Source: Anaeramoeba flamelloides | Lineage: Eukaryota > Metamonada > Anaeramoebidae | Reading direction: 5' to 3' | Length of the DNA stretch: 64,000 nucleotides | Assembly: GCA_027625915.1 (NCBI GenBank) | Contig: JANTQA010000029.1 | Location: forward strand, 2,294,001 to 2,358,000 | In this document: piece by piece, positions 36,501 to 49,300 of the stretch | How the letters are laid out: the number at the start of each line of letters is the position of its first letter | How positions within the stretch are numbered: position 1 is the first letter of the stretch | Notes under the pieces: generated by a model | Database searches by the model: none | What the model saw: the letters and a program-made list of their open reading frames with translations, nothing else | What the model was told of the DNA's origin: nothing | Position numbers and translations under genes: made by a program

Positions 36501-37290
36501 AAGATAGTCCTTAAACTTTTAGGAGGTTATTTATTTGACAGCAAAGATAATGATTTTTCACCTTTTAGAAATTGAACAAACTTATCTTACTTTGCAAAAA
36601 TGTTTGTCATTTCTGATAACCATTTTTTGTTAAGTCAGGTATTATATACATGTCAGGTTTTTACTTCATTTTTCAATTTCATTGAGTAGTAATTATTTTC
36701 TGTGTTGAATATTAAAATTTGAGAGATTGTTTTAGTTAGTCACTTAACCAAAAGTCTTTTACAAAAATTGTTCACAAATTTATGAGGATTTGAAAAAAAA
36801 ACATTAATTGGCAAAAATTTTACTGTTTTTGGAATTGGATCAAAAAAAATCAAGAAATTTTACATTACTTTAAGCAAATAGTCCGAAAAGAACCATACAT
36901 GTTCTTTTTAATAAAAAGGTTCATATACTTTTAATTATAAAAAAAGACAATATTCAAAATTAACTGGGTTTTGTTTAAAAACAAACTTTATAAATTTTTC
37001 TTTCAAAATTTTTGAAAAGAAATGGCAATTTTATCTTTTAAAAAAAGCACAATTCCTCACTTAGTAGAATTTTTTTAAATAATTAAGAAAATAATTTCTC
37101 TACAAAATAATAAAAAATAAAAGACAGCAATTGTTTTTTTCAAACAACTTCCAAATAATCAAAGCATTCAAACAAAGGATGTTTGTTCATAAAATAATCA
37201 AAGTATAGTAAATTGATGAATAGAAATTATATTTTTCGCGATTAAGAAAAATTTATATATTTTTTAATTTCAACACAGATTGTTCAGCAA
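33600..37290. other. Gene-free stretch with TTAA-ended element
   Basis: No coding exon found. It holds a 48-base direct repeat (35508-35555 and 35678-35722, core AAAATAAAATCTGTG and TTTTTACAATACAAC) and the element at 36086-36514. Confidence 0.5.
36086..36514. mobile_element. Non-autonomous element ending at TTAA, short copy
   Basis: 429 bases. Ends TTAAGGACTATCTAAAATAA and the complement of TTAAGGACTATCTTAAATAA continue through AAGCTACCACAGAGG, giving more than 30 bases of near-perfect TIR, and weaker pairing runs to the centre. It shares terminal and internal blocks with 27754-28543. TTAA termini suggest a piggyBac-type element; no transposase is present. Confidence 0.7.
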
Positions 37291-39863
37291 ATGAAAAAAT
37301 CAATATATTTTTTTGTTTGTGTTGTTTTGATCCATCAAAGTAAAATTTTATTCCTTGAATAATAAAAAAGAAAACAAACTATAAAAAAACAAAAACAAAA
37401 CCAACCTTCATTTCAAATTCAAAAAAGGGTTTCTTTTTACTTTATCTTTTAATATACCTTTCTTTTTTCAAAACCAAACTCTTAAAAAAAAATCTTCGGT
37501 TTGTTTGTCCCTTTAATCAACAAAAATATATTCTAAATAAATTTCAAAAAGTTTTATGTAGTGGGTGCTCGCCACATGATTTAGGAGAAACGATTGCACT
37601 TAATTCACACCAAAACAATGATCAAATCAGTCCATCTTCGAGTTATTTAACCGACAATTTGGCTATTATTGTCTGGCAATCAAGTTTCCAGGATGGCTCG
37701 GGTTATGGTGTTTATGGTCAGCTTGTTAAAACGAAAACTGACAATAATGAAGAGATTCAGCTTATTGGTAGTGAATTCTTGGTGAACACGCGGACGATTT
37801 CTGATCAAACAGATGCCGATGTTAGTGGATACATTTTTGGTAGTAGGTTTGCTGTTGTGTGGGGGAATGAGTGGAACGAAAATAGCACGTGTTGTAGCAT
37901 CCGAGCGCAAGTATTTTATGCTGACGGTTCTTCCACGCCGACAGCGATAGGAGGAGAACTAACTATTAGCGCGTCCAATTCCAAAAACGCCAAAGTGATA
38001 AACTTGCCTGACTCTGAATTATTTGTTGTTGCATACCAAAGGTTTGAGAGCCCGAATACAGAGATTTATGCTGTTGTTTATAATGCCTCTGGAACAGACA
38101 GTGATAACGAACCTGTTGAGGTGACATCAGAGTTCCAAGTGAGTAGCGGCTCTGGTGATGAACAAACAAACCCAGACCTTCTTGAGTTATTAGACAACAA
38201 ATTTGTCTTCTTTTGGGAAAACCATAACGCGGATAGCAACGAGCATACAATATCCATGCAAATCTATCGATGGAGCGGCGAGGGAACGATTAGCACTTAC
38301 AAAGTAGGAGGAGAGAAAACTGTAAGCTCCAGCACCGATGGGGATCAAACCTTGCCGAGTTCTGTGCATGTGGACTTTTACAACCAGGGCAAGTTTCCTA
38401 ACTTCACTTATTTTGCTGTAGCTTGGCAATCTTCTGGATCAGCAAGTGACATAGATGGCATCTATTTTAAATGGTGCCAGTATGATTACGAAAACACACA
38501 AGTCATTTGGATCACCAACACCGAGCTCATGGCAAGTCAAAGCACCGTCGGGCAGCAAAGGTTCCCTGCTGTGGAGTACTTCCAAACCGACGAGAAAGAC
38601 ATGCTATCCTTCGTCTGGCAGGGACAACACAATGTATCTGTTTATGACGAAAACAGCAACGTGACGTATGAGATCCAAACAGATGTCAGAGCCTCCTTTT
38701 TCGATATTTCGGGGCAAGACATAGAACCAACGAGGCTTGGCAGCGATGCAACGATTTCTAAGAACAACATTTTTGGTGATTCTGCGCCTCAGATCTCGGC
38801 AATCACGACTGATCGCTTTTTGGTCTCCTGGCAAGATGTCTTTGTTGATTCCAAGGGCTTCGGAATTGCAGCCCAATTGATGTCTTCCAATAATGCGCCA
38901 ACGGTCATAAACCCGATCGAAGATCAAGAAGCTGATTATGGTACGTACTTCGAATACGTTTTTCCATCGGATTCCTTTTCCGATGATGATCCAAATTTTA
39001 GCACCTTGGAATATACTGCAAATGAAAAGGGAGAAACTGAATTGCCCGATTGGCTATCCTTTGAGAGCAGCCAAAGAAACTTTTCTGGAAACGCACCAGA
39101 GATATGCCAAACTGTGATTGAAATTGAAGTTCACGCCCGGGACGAATGCGATGGCGAAATTATTGACACCTTCAATTTGACGGTTGTCAATTCTGCACCG
39201 GTGTTGAAACAGGACGTTCTCAATCCAGAGGCCACCGCTGGTAATGACTTTGAATACATATTCAGCGAAGACTGCTTCACGGACCCTGAAGAAGGCACAC
39301 TCACTTATTCGAAATCATGCCCAGACTCGGACACAGAGCTTCCCTCCTGGCTGCTATTCGATCAAGAAAATCGTAAATTTTATGGCGAGGTGCCAATACA
39401 ATGCCCCGAAACATTCAACGTGACACTCACAGCGCTGGACGAGTGCAGTTCATCAACATCTACAAACTTTTCGATCTCCATTGAAAGATACCCCCCATAT
39501 GTCAATGAAGGTATTGAAGACCAAATTGCCTTGGGCACAGATCTTTTTGAATTCCAGTTTGATGACGATTGCTTTAGTGATTCTCACGACTCAGATTTGA
39601 CGTATTCCTCACTAATGTCCGATGGAGACGACCTCCCAGATTGGTTGAATTTCGATCCAACCAAAAGAAAATATATCGGTACAGCCCCAAACAGTAATCT
39701 AGATTTAGATATTACAGTCACAGCTCAAAATGAATGCGAACAATCAGTTACCCAGTCTTTTACAATAAAGGTTAGAGTATCTGATGTGAGCCCTTCAAGT
39801 TATAGACAATTATTTTGTTCCTTATTTATTTTTTCTCTGATCACTATTTTTATTCATTTTTAA
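37291..39863 (+). CDS. Surface protein: bacterial-style repeats plus CADG domains
   Basis: Exon 1 (37291-37339) encodes a signal peptide, MKKSIYFFVCVVLIHQ. The intron (37340-37584, GTAAAA to TTTAG, phase 1) joins exon 2 (37585-39863); the product is about 775 residues. The first 400 or so residues hold seven repeats with a V-x-W core (for example VWQSSFQDGSGYGVYGQ, then GSEFLVNT), closely like repeats common in large secreted bacterial proteins and probably forming a propeller. Three dystroglycan-type cadherin-like (CADG/He_PIG) domains follow, each with LPDWL or LPSWL, acidic calcium-binding-like clusters and paired cysteines. The protein ends SSYRQLFCSLFIFSLITIFI, a possible GPI signal or membrane anchor. 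GC content is visibly higher than in the surroundings. A role in adhesion or feeding is inference. Confidence 0.85.
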
Positions 39864-40119
39864 ATGTTCTTTTTGTTTTTTTTTTTATTAATTATATTTT
39901 TAAGTTTTGAATTGTTCTTTATTTTGATTATTTAAACAATTTTACTTTTTTTTTTGTTTGAATATTTCTTAACAAAGCGCCTTTTGTAATATAATTAATA
40001 AATGGTATTTATTGTTTTTTTATTTATTAGAAATTATTCTTAAGATGAAATCTTTACTTGTTTGTTATATTTTCGATTCATTTATTTTTATTGGTCAGAG
40101 AATTTACAGTTTATACAGA

Positions 40120-40490
40120 GATACCATAAAATTATGCCAATATCAAATTTTGATGTTGATAGAGATTTTTAAAAAGTTGAATGTGAGAACAATAAAGCTC
40201 AGATTGAAAAAAAAAATTACCTAAATGAGCCAATATTCAAGAATTTTTTCTGATTTTAAAAAAAGAAAATTTTAGATCCCAAAATCACTTGAAACATTGA
40301 AAATTCGTTCAGAAACTACCTAAATTTCACTCTAAAAAAATGAATTCATTTTTCTCTCACATTATAAAAATATTTTGCAGACCAACCCATTTCTGAAAAA
40401 ATTATTTCAATATGAGCTTTCTGATTTTTAGATTCTACTTTTTAAAAATCTACATCAACATCAAAATTTGATATTGGCATAATTTACAGC
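40120..40490. repeat. Fold-back repeat
   Basis: Left arm ATTATGCCAATATCAAATTT and following bases (about 60 in all) pair with 40438-40490, ending GATATTGGCATAATTTACAG. The interior is AT-rich and non-coding. Confidence 0.65.
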
Positions 40491-40607
40491 AGCCTTGGAA
40501 CATCCGTAGTTAAATAGTGAAACAATAATGAAAGGGATAAAAGTAATAATGAAAATAATAAATCATATCAATAATAAATATTAACAATTGTGGAAAAAAA
40601 GTTAAAC

Positions 40608-41013
40608 GGGAAAAAAAGTGAAACAGGGTTTTTAATTGGGAACATAAATAGAACCTGAAAATTCAAAGCAAGATCAATTAAAAAAAGAATAAATAAATAA
40701 AGACAAAATGAAGTATTCAGCACAATAGCAGTTTCTTTTAATACTATCTTTCCTGTATGGGTTTTTAGTTGATTGATCAATTAGTAAAAATTTGGACAAA
40801 AAATTGACTATTTTTGGAGATCTCCAAAACCACAGTATGACAATTTTGATAAGAAAGTAGATTTAAATGATATTTGTTGGTTTTATTGAAAATAATATAA
40901 TGTGTTATTATTTGAAGTTAATTGGTTTCTTCTTTTTATTGTTTTTACTTTTCATTTTCAGGTTCTATTCATGTTTCCAATTATTTACCCTGTTTCACTT
41001 TTTTTCCAAAATG
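40608..41013. repeat. TIR element, GGAAAAAAAGTGAAACAGGG ends
   Basis: About 52 bases at each end are inverted copies, from GTGAAACAGGGTTTTTAATT to GTTCTATTCATGTTTCC on the other side. The interior of about 300 bases has no ORF of note. Confidence 0.65.
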
Positions 41014-41161
41014 GTAATATAAAATTCATTTTATTTAGAAAGTCTGCAGTAAAAATTTTCAAAAAATATTTTGTTTGAAATATTCAGATTAAAAGTTTAA
41101 TAATACATACCAATAATTATGAATAGCTCTCTAGGAACTAAAAATTAAAATTTTATAGAAA

Positions 41162-41570
41162 CTGGAAAACACCATCAACGGAATTTACCCTGGGATCATT
41201 TTCAAAGGGTTTAAATATAAACTACTTCTCCAACAAAAAGTGATACCTCTCAAATCATTGATACTATTGACTTTGGTTCCTAATAAGGTAATTACTTCTT
41301 GGTGATTTTCATTTTAATTTTTCATTTTTTCATTTTTGTTTTTTTATTTATGGACATTGAACAGTCGGAAAATGAAAAAACAAGAAAACTAGAAACCAAT
41401 TTGGGAATAATCTACCAGCATAAAAATGAAAACAGTTTACGTTTGATTTACATGATATAGATATATGAATTAAGAAAGATCATTATTGGATTTATGCATG
41501 TGACAAAGAAAAAGGATAATAATAATAATAAAAAAACAATTCCAATAAAATACCCAGATGAATTGTAGTT
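41162..41570 (+). pseudogene. Duplicated segment, copy 2: decayed split gene
   Basis: Unrecognised family. Exon A (about 41162-41287) encodes ENTINGIYPGIIFKGFKYK and ends LILLTLVPNK. A 77-base intron (41288-41364, GTAATT to AACAG) has the size of the GOT1 introns. Exon B encodes ENEKTRKLETNLGIIYQ, then stops at an in-frame TAG near 41455; the sequence beyond still resembles copy 1 (DHYWIY, and TIPIKYPDEL-stop). Neither copy looks intact, but the coding pattern shared between inverted copies shows that a real gene family once existed. Non-coding similarity continues to 41915. Confidence 0.5.
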
Positions 41571-41915
41571 TTATATTTAAGATTAACCTTTCAAGAACAA
41601 AAGTTTGATGTTTAAATATTTATCCATTAAATGTAAAGAACTTTTTCACACTTCACCTCTTTCAACGATTTTTATTGATTTTATAATTTATATTTCTTTG
41701 AATTTACAAAACAAGATCTCTTATTTCAAATAAAAGGACACATAAATTTTTTAAATATTTAATTTTAATTTTTATGATTTAGTTTTAATGATTTTTGTTT
41801 ATTTTTTTAAGTGTTTTTTTTTTCTGTTTTAAAGGGTTTCTTATATTTTAGAATGATACTACAATTTATTTGATTCAATTCCGAATAATTCTTGAAATTT
41901 TATGTGTCCAGTAAT
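41571..41915. repeat. 3' flank of duplicated segment, copy 2
   Basis: Matches the complement of 32905-33250 at about 80%. GGACACATAAA near 41747 and its complement near 41900 make the end of the segment an imperfect hairpin, so a mobile element end is possible. Confidence 0.55.
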
Positions 41916-44900
41916 TTGAAAAAAAGTTTACAAAAACAATAATTGATAAAGTAAAAACAATCCAAAAATATCCTCGTGTTGTAGAAAAAAACTGAGTAGG
42001 AAGATTTTTTTAGACAGATTTGAAAAAAAAATGAAAAAACCAAGAAAAAACCAAGAAAAAAATTGCAATAAAAGCTCAAAAAATCATAAATTTTGTTTTT
42101 CGGGGAATCATAAATGAAAAAACTAGTTGAATTCGTGATCAATAAGAAAAGGATTATATTATTATATAAACTATCATGTTCCTTCTGCTCAACACGTTAT
42201 CAGATACGAAAATCTCAAATTCAAATAATTTTCGAACATATCCCAATCCCAGTTCGCCCCGGTTCTAATAATTTTTAAAATTTTCTGCATATCTATTTTT
42301 ACAATTATTTATTTATTTTTTATAAAAATAATTTTATTTTAGAAAACAAATATAAATTTTGAAAAACTTTTAACAGTTATATTTATTCTCTTTGTTAATT
42401 GGAAGTTATAGATTTGGCTAAATCGACGTTCTCTCTTTAGTATAATATGTTTTATTTTTTTTTTTTTTTTGTAATTATATATATATTTAACTCTATATAT
42501 GCTTAATCTCAAAAAATTTGATTCAATTAAAAAAGTTATACGAATCACAAAACCTATATTCACCTATTTGATTTTATTTTTAGAGAAATAGATCCCAAAA
42601 TTTTTCTTAAAAGAGAAAATAAATAAAAATTGTTTTGAAATTAAAAAGGAAAGAGAGAGAGAGATTGAAAATTTTCTATTTGAGTAAAAATAAAAGTTTT
42701 ATAATTATTATTCCAATGAAAAAAATAAAGTTTTATTGAGGGGAACAAAAAAAATTTAACGGTTAAAAAAATACCTTTCTAATTAAAAAATTAATTTTTG
42801 ATAAAGTAAGAAACTCTTTTTATCAAAAAATTTTGGCTTGTTTTATAACCTGAAAGAAGTTTTTTTGTACTTTTATTCAATATACTAATCAAGAATTTTA
42901 TCTTAGATCTTAATAATATATTTTTTTCTAATTTCATCAAATTTTTGTTTTAATGATATAAATATTTTTTTTATGTTTGTTATTTCTTGTATTTTATTTT
43001 ATTTTTTCTTTTTTTATTGGAATATGTTTTATCATATCAAAAGTCAATTTAAAAAAAAAATATGATCTTTGAAAATATAAAATAATTATCAAAAAAATTA
43101 ATACAGTATAAAATCTTTTAAAAAGAATCTAATTTTTTAAAAAATATTTTTTTTATCAACTTTTTCAGTGAAATTTCTAGCATAGAAAGCCAGGATAATA
43201 CTCATTTCAAAAATTGCTATTAAATTTTTTTTAGTTTTTGATTTTTTTTTTTTTTTTTTTTTTATTAAAATATCAGGTTTTAATTTATTTTGAATGATTT
43301 AAATGTAGATCATTTATTAGATTTAATAATTGGTTGTTCTTGAATAGTAAATAAAGCACATTTTTCAAATTATCATTTCAGATAAGTTAGAATTTTTGAA
43401 ATATCCTTTATTTCATTAGAACATAAAATATCCTAATTGACTTTATTATAAAATAAGAAAATTATAAAGCTATATTAAAATAAATATCTATAAGGTATTT
43501 CCAAAAAAATTGTGACCTTTTTTGAGATTTCATAAAAAGTCATCTTTGCCAGGGTAACTATTTGTTTATTTGACGTTATCAAATTAAATTTACTATTAAT
43601 ACTGATTAAATAAATGACCATGGGATTTATTTCAAAATATGAACGTTTGTTGAAATATTTCCAAAAAATGAAAAAAGAAAAAAAAAACACCTTTTTTGGA
43701 GAAAAAAATGTATAACCAATTTCAATAAAAAAAATGGGAATCTGACAAGGTACAAAATTTTTGAAAAAAACAAAAGTTAAATGTTTTTCATTCTATTTGA
43801 AAATTTTTGGTGTTAAAGAAGTTATGAAAATGATTTTTTTGTCCAAGAAGAAAATAAAAAATAACACTTTTCACCTATAAAAAATATCAGATAAAATTGA
43901 GATCAGAAAATTTCATATCTTTTATTTATGTAATAATTCACTAAGGAGCTAATTGAATAATTTTCAAGAATGGATAAATGTTTGTTAATGATTCTGGATA
44001 TTTAAATTGTTTCGAGAGAATTGTGTTTAATAAATATATTTTAAAATAAATACCCTCTACTTTTTTTTTTTAAATAGCTTTTTTATGCAGATAACAACAT
44101 AATTAAATATTTTTTTTTTTTTTTTTTTATTTATTTTTTTGTAATATTTAGTATTATTATTTTTGTACTCCTCCATCCATTCATTCATTTTATTTTTTAT
44201 CACTAATAAAAGTTGAAAAGAAAAAAATCTTTTTCAAATGAAAGATGCAAGAAGATATCAATTAAATTATCTGATGGTATCTTTGATTTAGATTCACTTC
44301 CAATCTATCTAAAACAGTTGTCTTGCAATTGTTGAGTTTTGAAATACCCGGTTGCGTTGTAAAGAAATTTAATTTTTGTTCTATTGATGACGTGTATTGT
44401 ATTGTTGTCAAAAAATCGATTATTTGTATTCCTAAATGAAAAATAAAATACCTATTAAAATCAATATGATTTTTCTAAACCATTTTCATTCTTCCAATAA
44501 CAGTTGAATAACAACTTTATTTTTAGTGACTCTAGATCTTATCATAAAAAAATTTGTAAATGAATTTGACATCAAAAAATTGAAAAAAATGTGAAAAAAT
44601 GATTTCAATTTTGAAAATTTCTTTTTCTTTCAATATTCCAATATCTGTCAAACTCTTTCAACGCGTGTAATTCACCCACATCAACTGGGCCACTTTGACT
44701 GGAAAATAGTTTAATTTAATAAATTGTGGAAAAAATATGTAGTGGATATATTTTAAATATACGATTCATTAGACTTTTAACTTTTTTAAGTAATGATTAT
44801 GAAACTTTGTGTTTGTACCAATATTATCAAGATGCCTTTAAAAACAAAAAACAAACCTTTTCACATATAAAAAATTGACCAGAACCATTTGATAAATGTA

Positions 44901-45170
44901 TTTAAAATTATATAACAAAGCATGTTTTTAATTATTTTATTTTTAATAAATAAAATTAAAAGAAAGAAAATTAGTGAAAGGGTGTGATAATAAGAACAAA
45001 TATATAAATCCAATCTAAATTCTAAACACATAAAACTTTAAAGAATGATCAAAATCATTATTATTTTTGTTTTATAATAAAAATATATACACGGGATATA
45101 AGTAACATAATATAAATACGGCACGTATGCATAATAAAAGCAATTGCATTTGAAAATAATATTCAATCAA
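41916..45170. other. Gene-free stretch
   Basis: No exon supported. 43495-43745 is a dispersed repeat. A slightly GC-richer patch at 42180-42262 shows no tRNA or coding pattern. Confidence 0.5.
43495..43745. repeat. Dispersed repeat, copy 2 (partner at 11085-11317)
   Basis: Reverse-complement match to 11085-11317 at about 65-70%. Its ends (GGTATTTCCAAAAAAATTG and AACACCTTTTTTGGAGAA) are weak inverted repeats of each other. Confidence 0.55.
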
Positions 45171-46323
45171 TTAAAGAAATTTTTGGTTTTCAATTTCAAA
45201 TAAGTATCTTGATTGTGGGAAAACTTTATCAAAATATTTTTTTGGTTTATAATTATCATTAATTTGTAAAAAATTTCTTTGTTTTTCAACATTTGAAATA
45301 TTTTTATTATTTTCATTCATATTAATATTATTAATATAATTAAATTCATTAATATTTTCAAGGCCATTATTAAAATACGTATTATTTTGATTCGTATAAC
45401 TATTATCCATGCCATTAAATTTCTGATTATATTGTATGGGTTCGTCACCCTGTTGAATAGTATTCAGAAAATATGGTTTGGGATTCGGCTGCGACTTTTG
45501 ATTTGTAAAGAATAATTTGCCATTTAAAATCGAATCTAATTTCTCACTTTCTTTCTGTTTAATTAATTGTTTATAATTGGATAACTTTATTTTTAAAGGC
45601 AAAATTTTAAGATTGTTTGTATCACCATCTGTATTAGTATTGGTATTGGTATTGGTATTGATATTGGTATTGGTATGAGTTTTAGTCTTGGCATTAGTTT
45701 TAGTCTTGGTCTTAGTTTCAGTCTTGGTCTTGGTATTAGTTTTGTTTAACATTTCAACAACTTGTATAAAGGTCATAAAATGGTTCTCTAGCTGATTTGA
45801 GCAAATTGGATTTGGTATTTCTCCGTTGTTTAAATCTAAAAAATCAAAAATTTCTGTTGATTTGATTTGATTTTTTTGGCAATGAGTACAATTAATATTT
45901 TTACATTTATTAAAATATAATAAATTTTCATTTTTTGTTGAATGCTTAAATAAAAAGGCAATTTCATTTTTGATATTATAAAATTTTTCTTTATTTAATG
46001 TTGTTTTATTTGATGAATTAAAAAATGATCTAACATCTTGTAAATCTGAATAATAACTTTTATCTTGATTGTTCCTGTTTGTAAATGTGGCTGCGCCAGA
46101 ATCATTTTTAATTGGGATGCCTTGTGTTGTGTGTGTTTTCAAATGTATTCCTGACATTATTTTACTGATATGATTTAACCCTTCTTCAATGAGTATTTTT
46201 TTTTCATTTCCAAGGTTATTTGTATTTTCTTCATTTTCTTGGAATTTTCCATTTCCATGGTATTGCTCTGTTTGCCTCATTTGTATAGAATTTAATTTTT
46301 CCAAATATTTTTTTGGTAATTTA

Positions 46324-46358
<35 letters not shown>

Positions 46359-49300
46359 TATATTTAATTTTTTATTTAAAATCGCCGAAATTGAATTAAT
46401 CGGGTTAATTTCTTCAATTTCATCAGTAAAGCAACAAATATTTAACATATCCAATTTTAAATCTCTCCATAATCTGCCAAAATATAAAAAACTATAAATC
46501 GAATGTGGATGTGTTTCAATATCAGATGAATTAACAACTAATGTCAATACTGGTGGTTTGGGATTTATTTTTTGTTGATACAGATGAGACAAATCGTTAA
46601 CAAAAGATTGAATATTGGGGAAATTATATTTGCAAGATCTATTATAAATATTTGTTTCCGATCTATTGGGGAATTTGAAATGCTTTCTTTTGTATTGGTC
46701 ATAAAAGTAACTTGCTTTTGTTGAATTGTTTAAAATGTTAAACCCCGTGGGGAGAATTAGATAATCTAAGTTGACACCTCCAATATCCCCAGTTCTGTGT
46801 GTATTATTATGAGCGTGGCTGCCGTTTATGTTATCGCTTACATTACCTTGATAACTGGGGTTTTGATTTGCCTTTAAAGTGTTGGTTGGTTTTGGAAGCT
46901 TATTTGAATTTAGATGAAATCCATCCAGGTAACCACAAGAAATAATTCTACAATATTTTCGAAACATTATAGAAAATTCAATTAAATAACTTACTTGGGT
47001 ATGACAATAAGAAAGCAATGGGTTTCTATAGCAATTCAAATAAGAAATTAATTTTTTATCTTTTATATCGTGGTTATTATTATCAGCATACCCAATGCTT
47101 CTATTCTCATTATTGTCGTCATTTTTATCCCCGTTAATATTGTTATTGCCATATATTTCGGAATACAAATTTTGAAAAAAGAAAGGGTAAGTAAAATGTC
47201 TTTTATATTCTTGAATATTATTCAAATTTTCAAAAAAAAATTGATTATTGTTTAATGAATTATTAAAAATTAATTGCTTCTTATCCCTTTTATTTGGATT
47301 TTGTGATGTTTTAATTTTCCAAATTTCTTTTGTAAACTGAGATTCACAATATAAAAATATTAAATAATTATAAAGGAATTTTGGTAAATGATTTATCACA
47401 TTAGTAAAGTTTTGTGTTGAATATTTATGCCAATCACTCCAATCAACAATTTCAAATTTATTTTCAAATTTTGAGATTTTGTTATTTAATTTGTTTTTTT
47501 TATTTTCCTGATTTCGATCAATTGCATTCTCTTCTGTTTTGTTTTTGCTTTTGTTTTTGTTTTTGCTTTTGTTTTTGTTTTTGCTTTTGTTATTGTTCTT
47601 GTTCTTGTTCTTGTTCTTGTTCTTGTTCTTGTTCTTTTTCTTGTTCTTGTTCGTTTTTTCTTTTTCTTTTTCTTTTTCTTTAAACGTTTCCCTTGTCCTA
47701 TCATTTCCCTTCCTGCCCTTAAAAATTAATAAAGGTTGAATTTTTTTAAAATAATTGATATTTAAGATCTTGCTATTATTAATATTATTAATTGATAACA
47801 AGTCAATCATTTTTTCTTCATCATATATTTTTTCCAGATTAATAAAAATTGAATCATAATTATTACGGATCATTAATACAGGAAATATATTTAATAATTG
47901 GTTTTCAATTAATAATTTGTTTTGGTTTTGAAATATCTTTGGAATCATTAAAAAGTCAATTATTTGGTTTAAAGAGATTGAATCCAAAATTTTAATAAAC
48001 ATTTTAATTTTGAAGATTTGTTCGTTATTTAAAGGATAAAACACTTTTCCCATATTATTTTCAAATCTTAGTTTTTCATTTACCTCTTCCCAAGTTTGAA
48101 AATTAAAACATAATATTTCATTATTAGAATTTATTTTTTTGAATTCGTTTTTGATCTTGTTGGATTCTTTTTTTGTATTGTTGAATTCTTTTTCCTTGTT
48201 TAGATCACCATTTAAATTAAAATTATTTTTTTGAAAATGAAAATCATTTTTTTTGAAAAACTTTTTTTTATTTGTGATTTTTTCGTTTGGACTTTGATTT
48301 TGGGTTCTAGGTTGCCTTACAGATATTGTTTTCCTTTTTCTTTTTTCTTTTCTGTTTGTTTCCATTTCGATTATTGCCTCTTTCTTTATATCTATTCCCA
48401 TTCCCATTTCCATTCCCATTTCTTTCTCCTTTTCGTTTTGAATTGTTTTTTGTTTTTGCTTTTTTATTTCGATGAATTTTCTTTTTCTGATTCTCTTTTT
48501 CTTTATCTGTTCCTTTTCCTTTATTTTCCCCTTCCCTTGGCCATTCCCATTTCCTTTGCCCTTTCCTTTCTTATTTTTAACTGATCTTTGTCGATATATT
48601 CGCTTTTTTAATCTAATCTTTCCTTGTTTTAATAGGTCTGGCAATGACGACAAAATTGCTTTACAGCGATTGAGTTTTTCCTCATCAGACATTTGATCTT
48701 TTTCTTCTTTTCCTTCATTTTTATTTTCTTTTTCTTTTTTTGTCTTTGTTTCTTTTTTTGTTTCCATTTCTATTTCTATTTCTGTTTCTGTTCCTGCTTC
48801 TGATTTCTTTTCATCTTCCATATTAATAATTTCGTTTAACAATAGTTTCAATTCGAATAAAGTCGCTTCAATTTTCTCAATGGTAGAGTACAAAATGGAG
48901 TTAGTTTGCCTTTTCCTTTTTAAGCCATTTTGATATATTTGAAAAAGATCAACAACCTCTGTCCAAATTTTTAAACAATTCTCTAGTAACTTATTTATAC
49001 CAAATTTTTCCATTTTCTCTTCGATTAATTCATCGACGTCATTCATTGAATGAAAAAATACTTTGTAAAAGTTAGTTTTACAAAATCCAATATCATATTT
49101 GATTTTGGAGATCTTTAAAGGTTCGTTTTCTTGTTGAAGGTGTGGGAATTGAAACGAAAAACTGTTGCTGTCGATTAAACTTGGTATTTTTTTGCCTTCG
49201 CTATGCTCGTCATAATTCTGATTGTTGTTTTGGTTGTGATTGTTAATGATCCCAACAAGGCCATTATTTGAATTGAGGTCGATTTCGGTATTCAAATTGA

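Larger units (their letters stand above)
39864..41161. other. Gene-free stretch with two inverted-repeat elements
   Basis: No coding exon. It contains the fold-back 40120-40490 and the TIR element 40608-41013. Confidence 0.5.

Noticed and set aside
37680-38927. Minus-strand frames of 69-107 codons opposite the surface protein
   Set aside because: Created by the higher GC content of the real gene; no motif and no matching introns.
42180-42262. Slightly GC-richer patch ending CCCCGGTTCTAA, tested as a tRNA
   Set aside because: No A box, and the B-box-like part lacks the TTCGA core; no cloverleaf.
47414-47739. Several overlapping F/L/C- and R/T-rich frames
   Set aside because: Alternate frames of the K/N repeat inside the 1479-residue gene.
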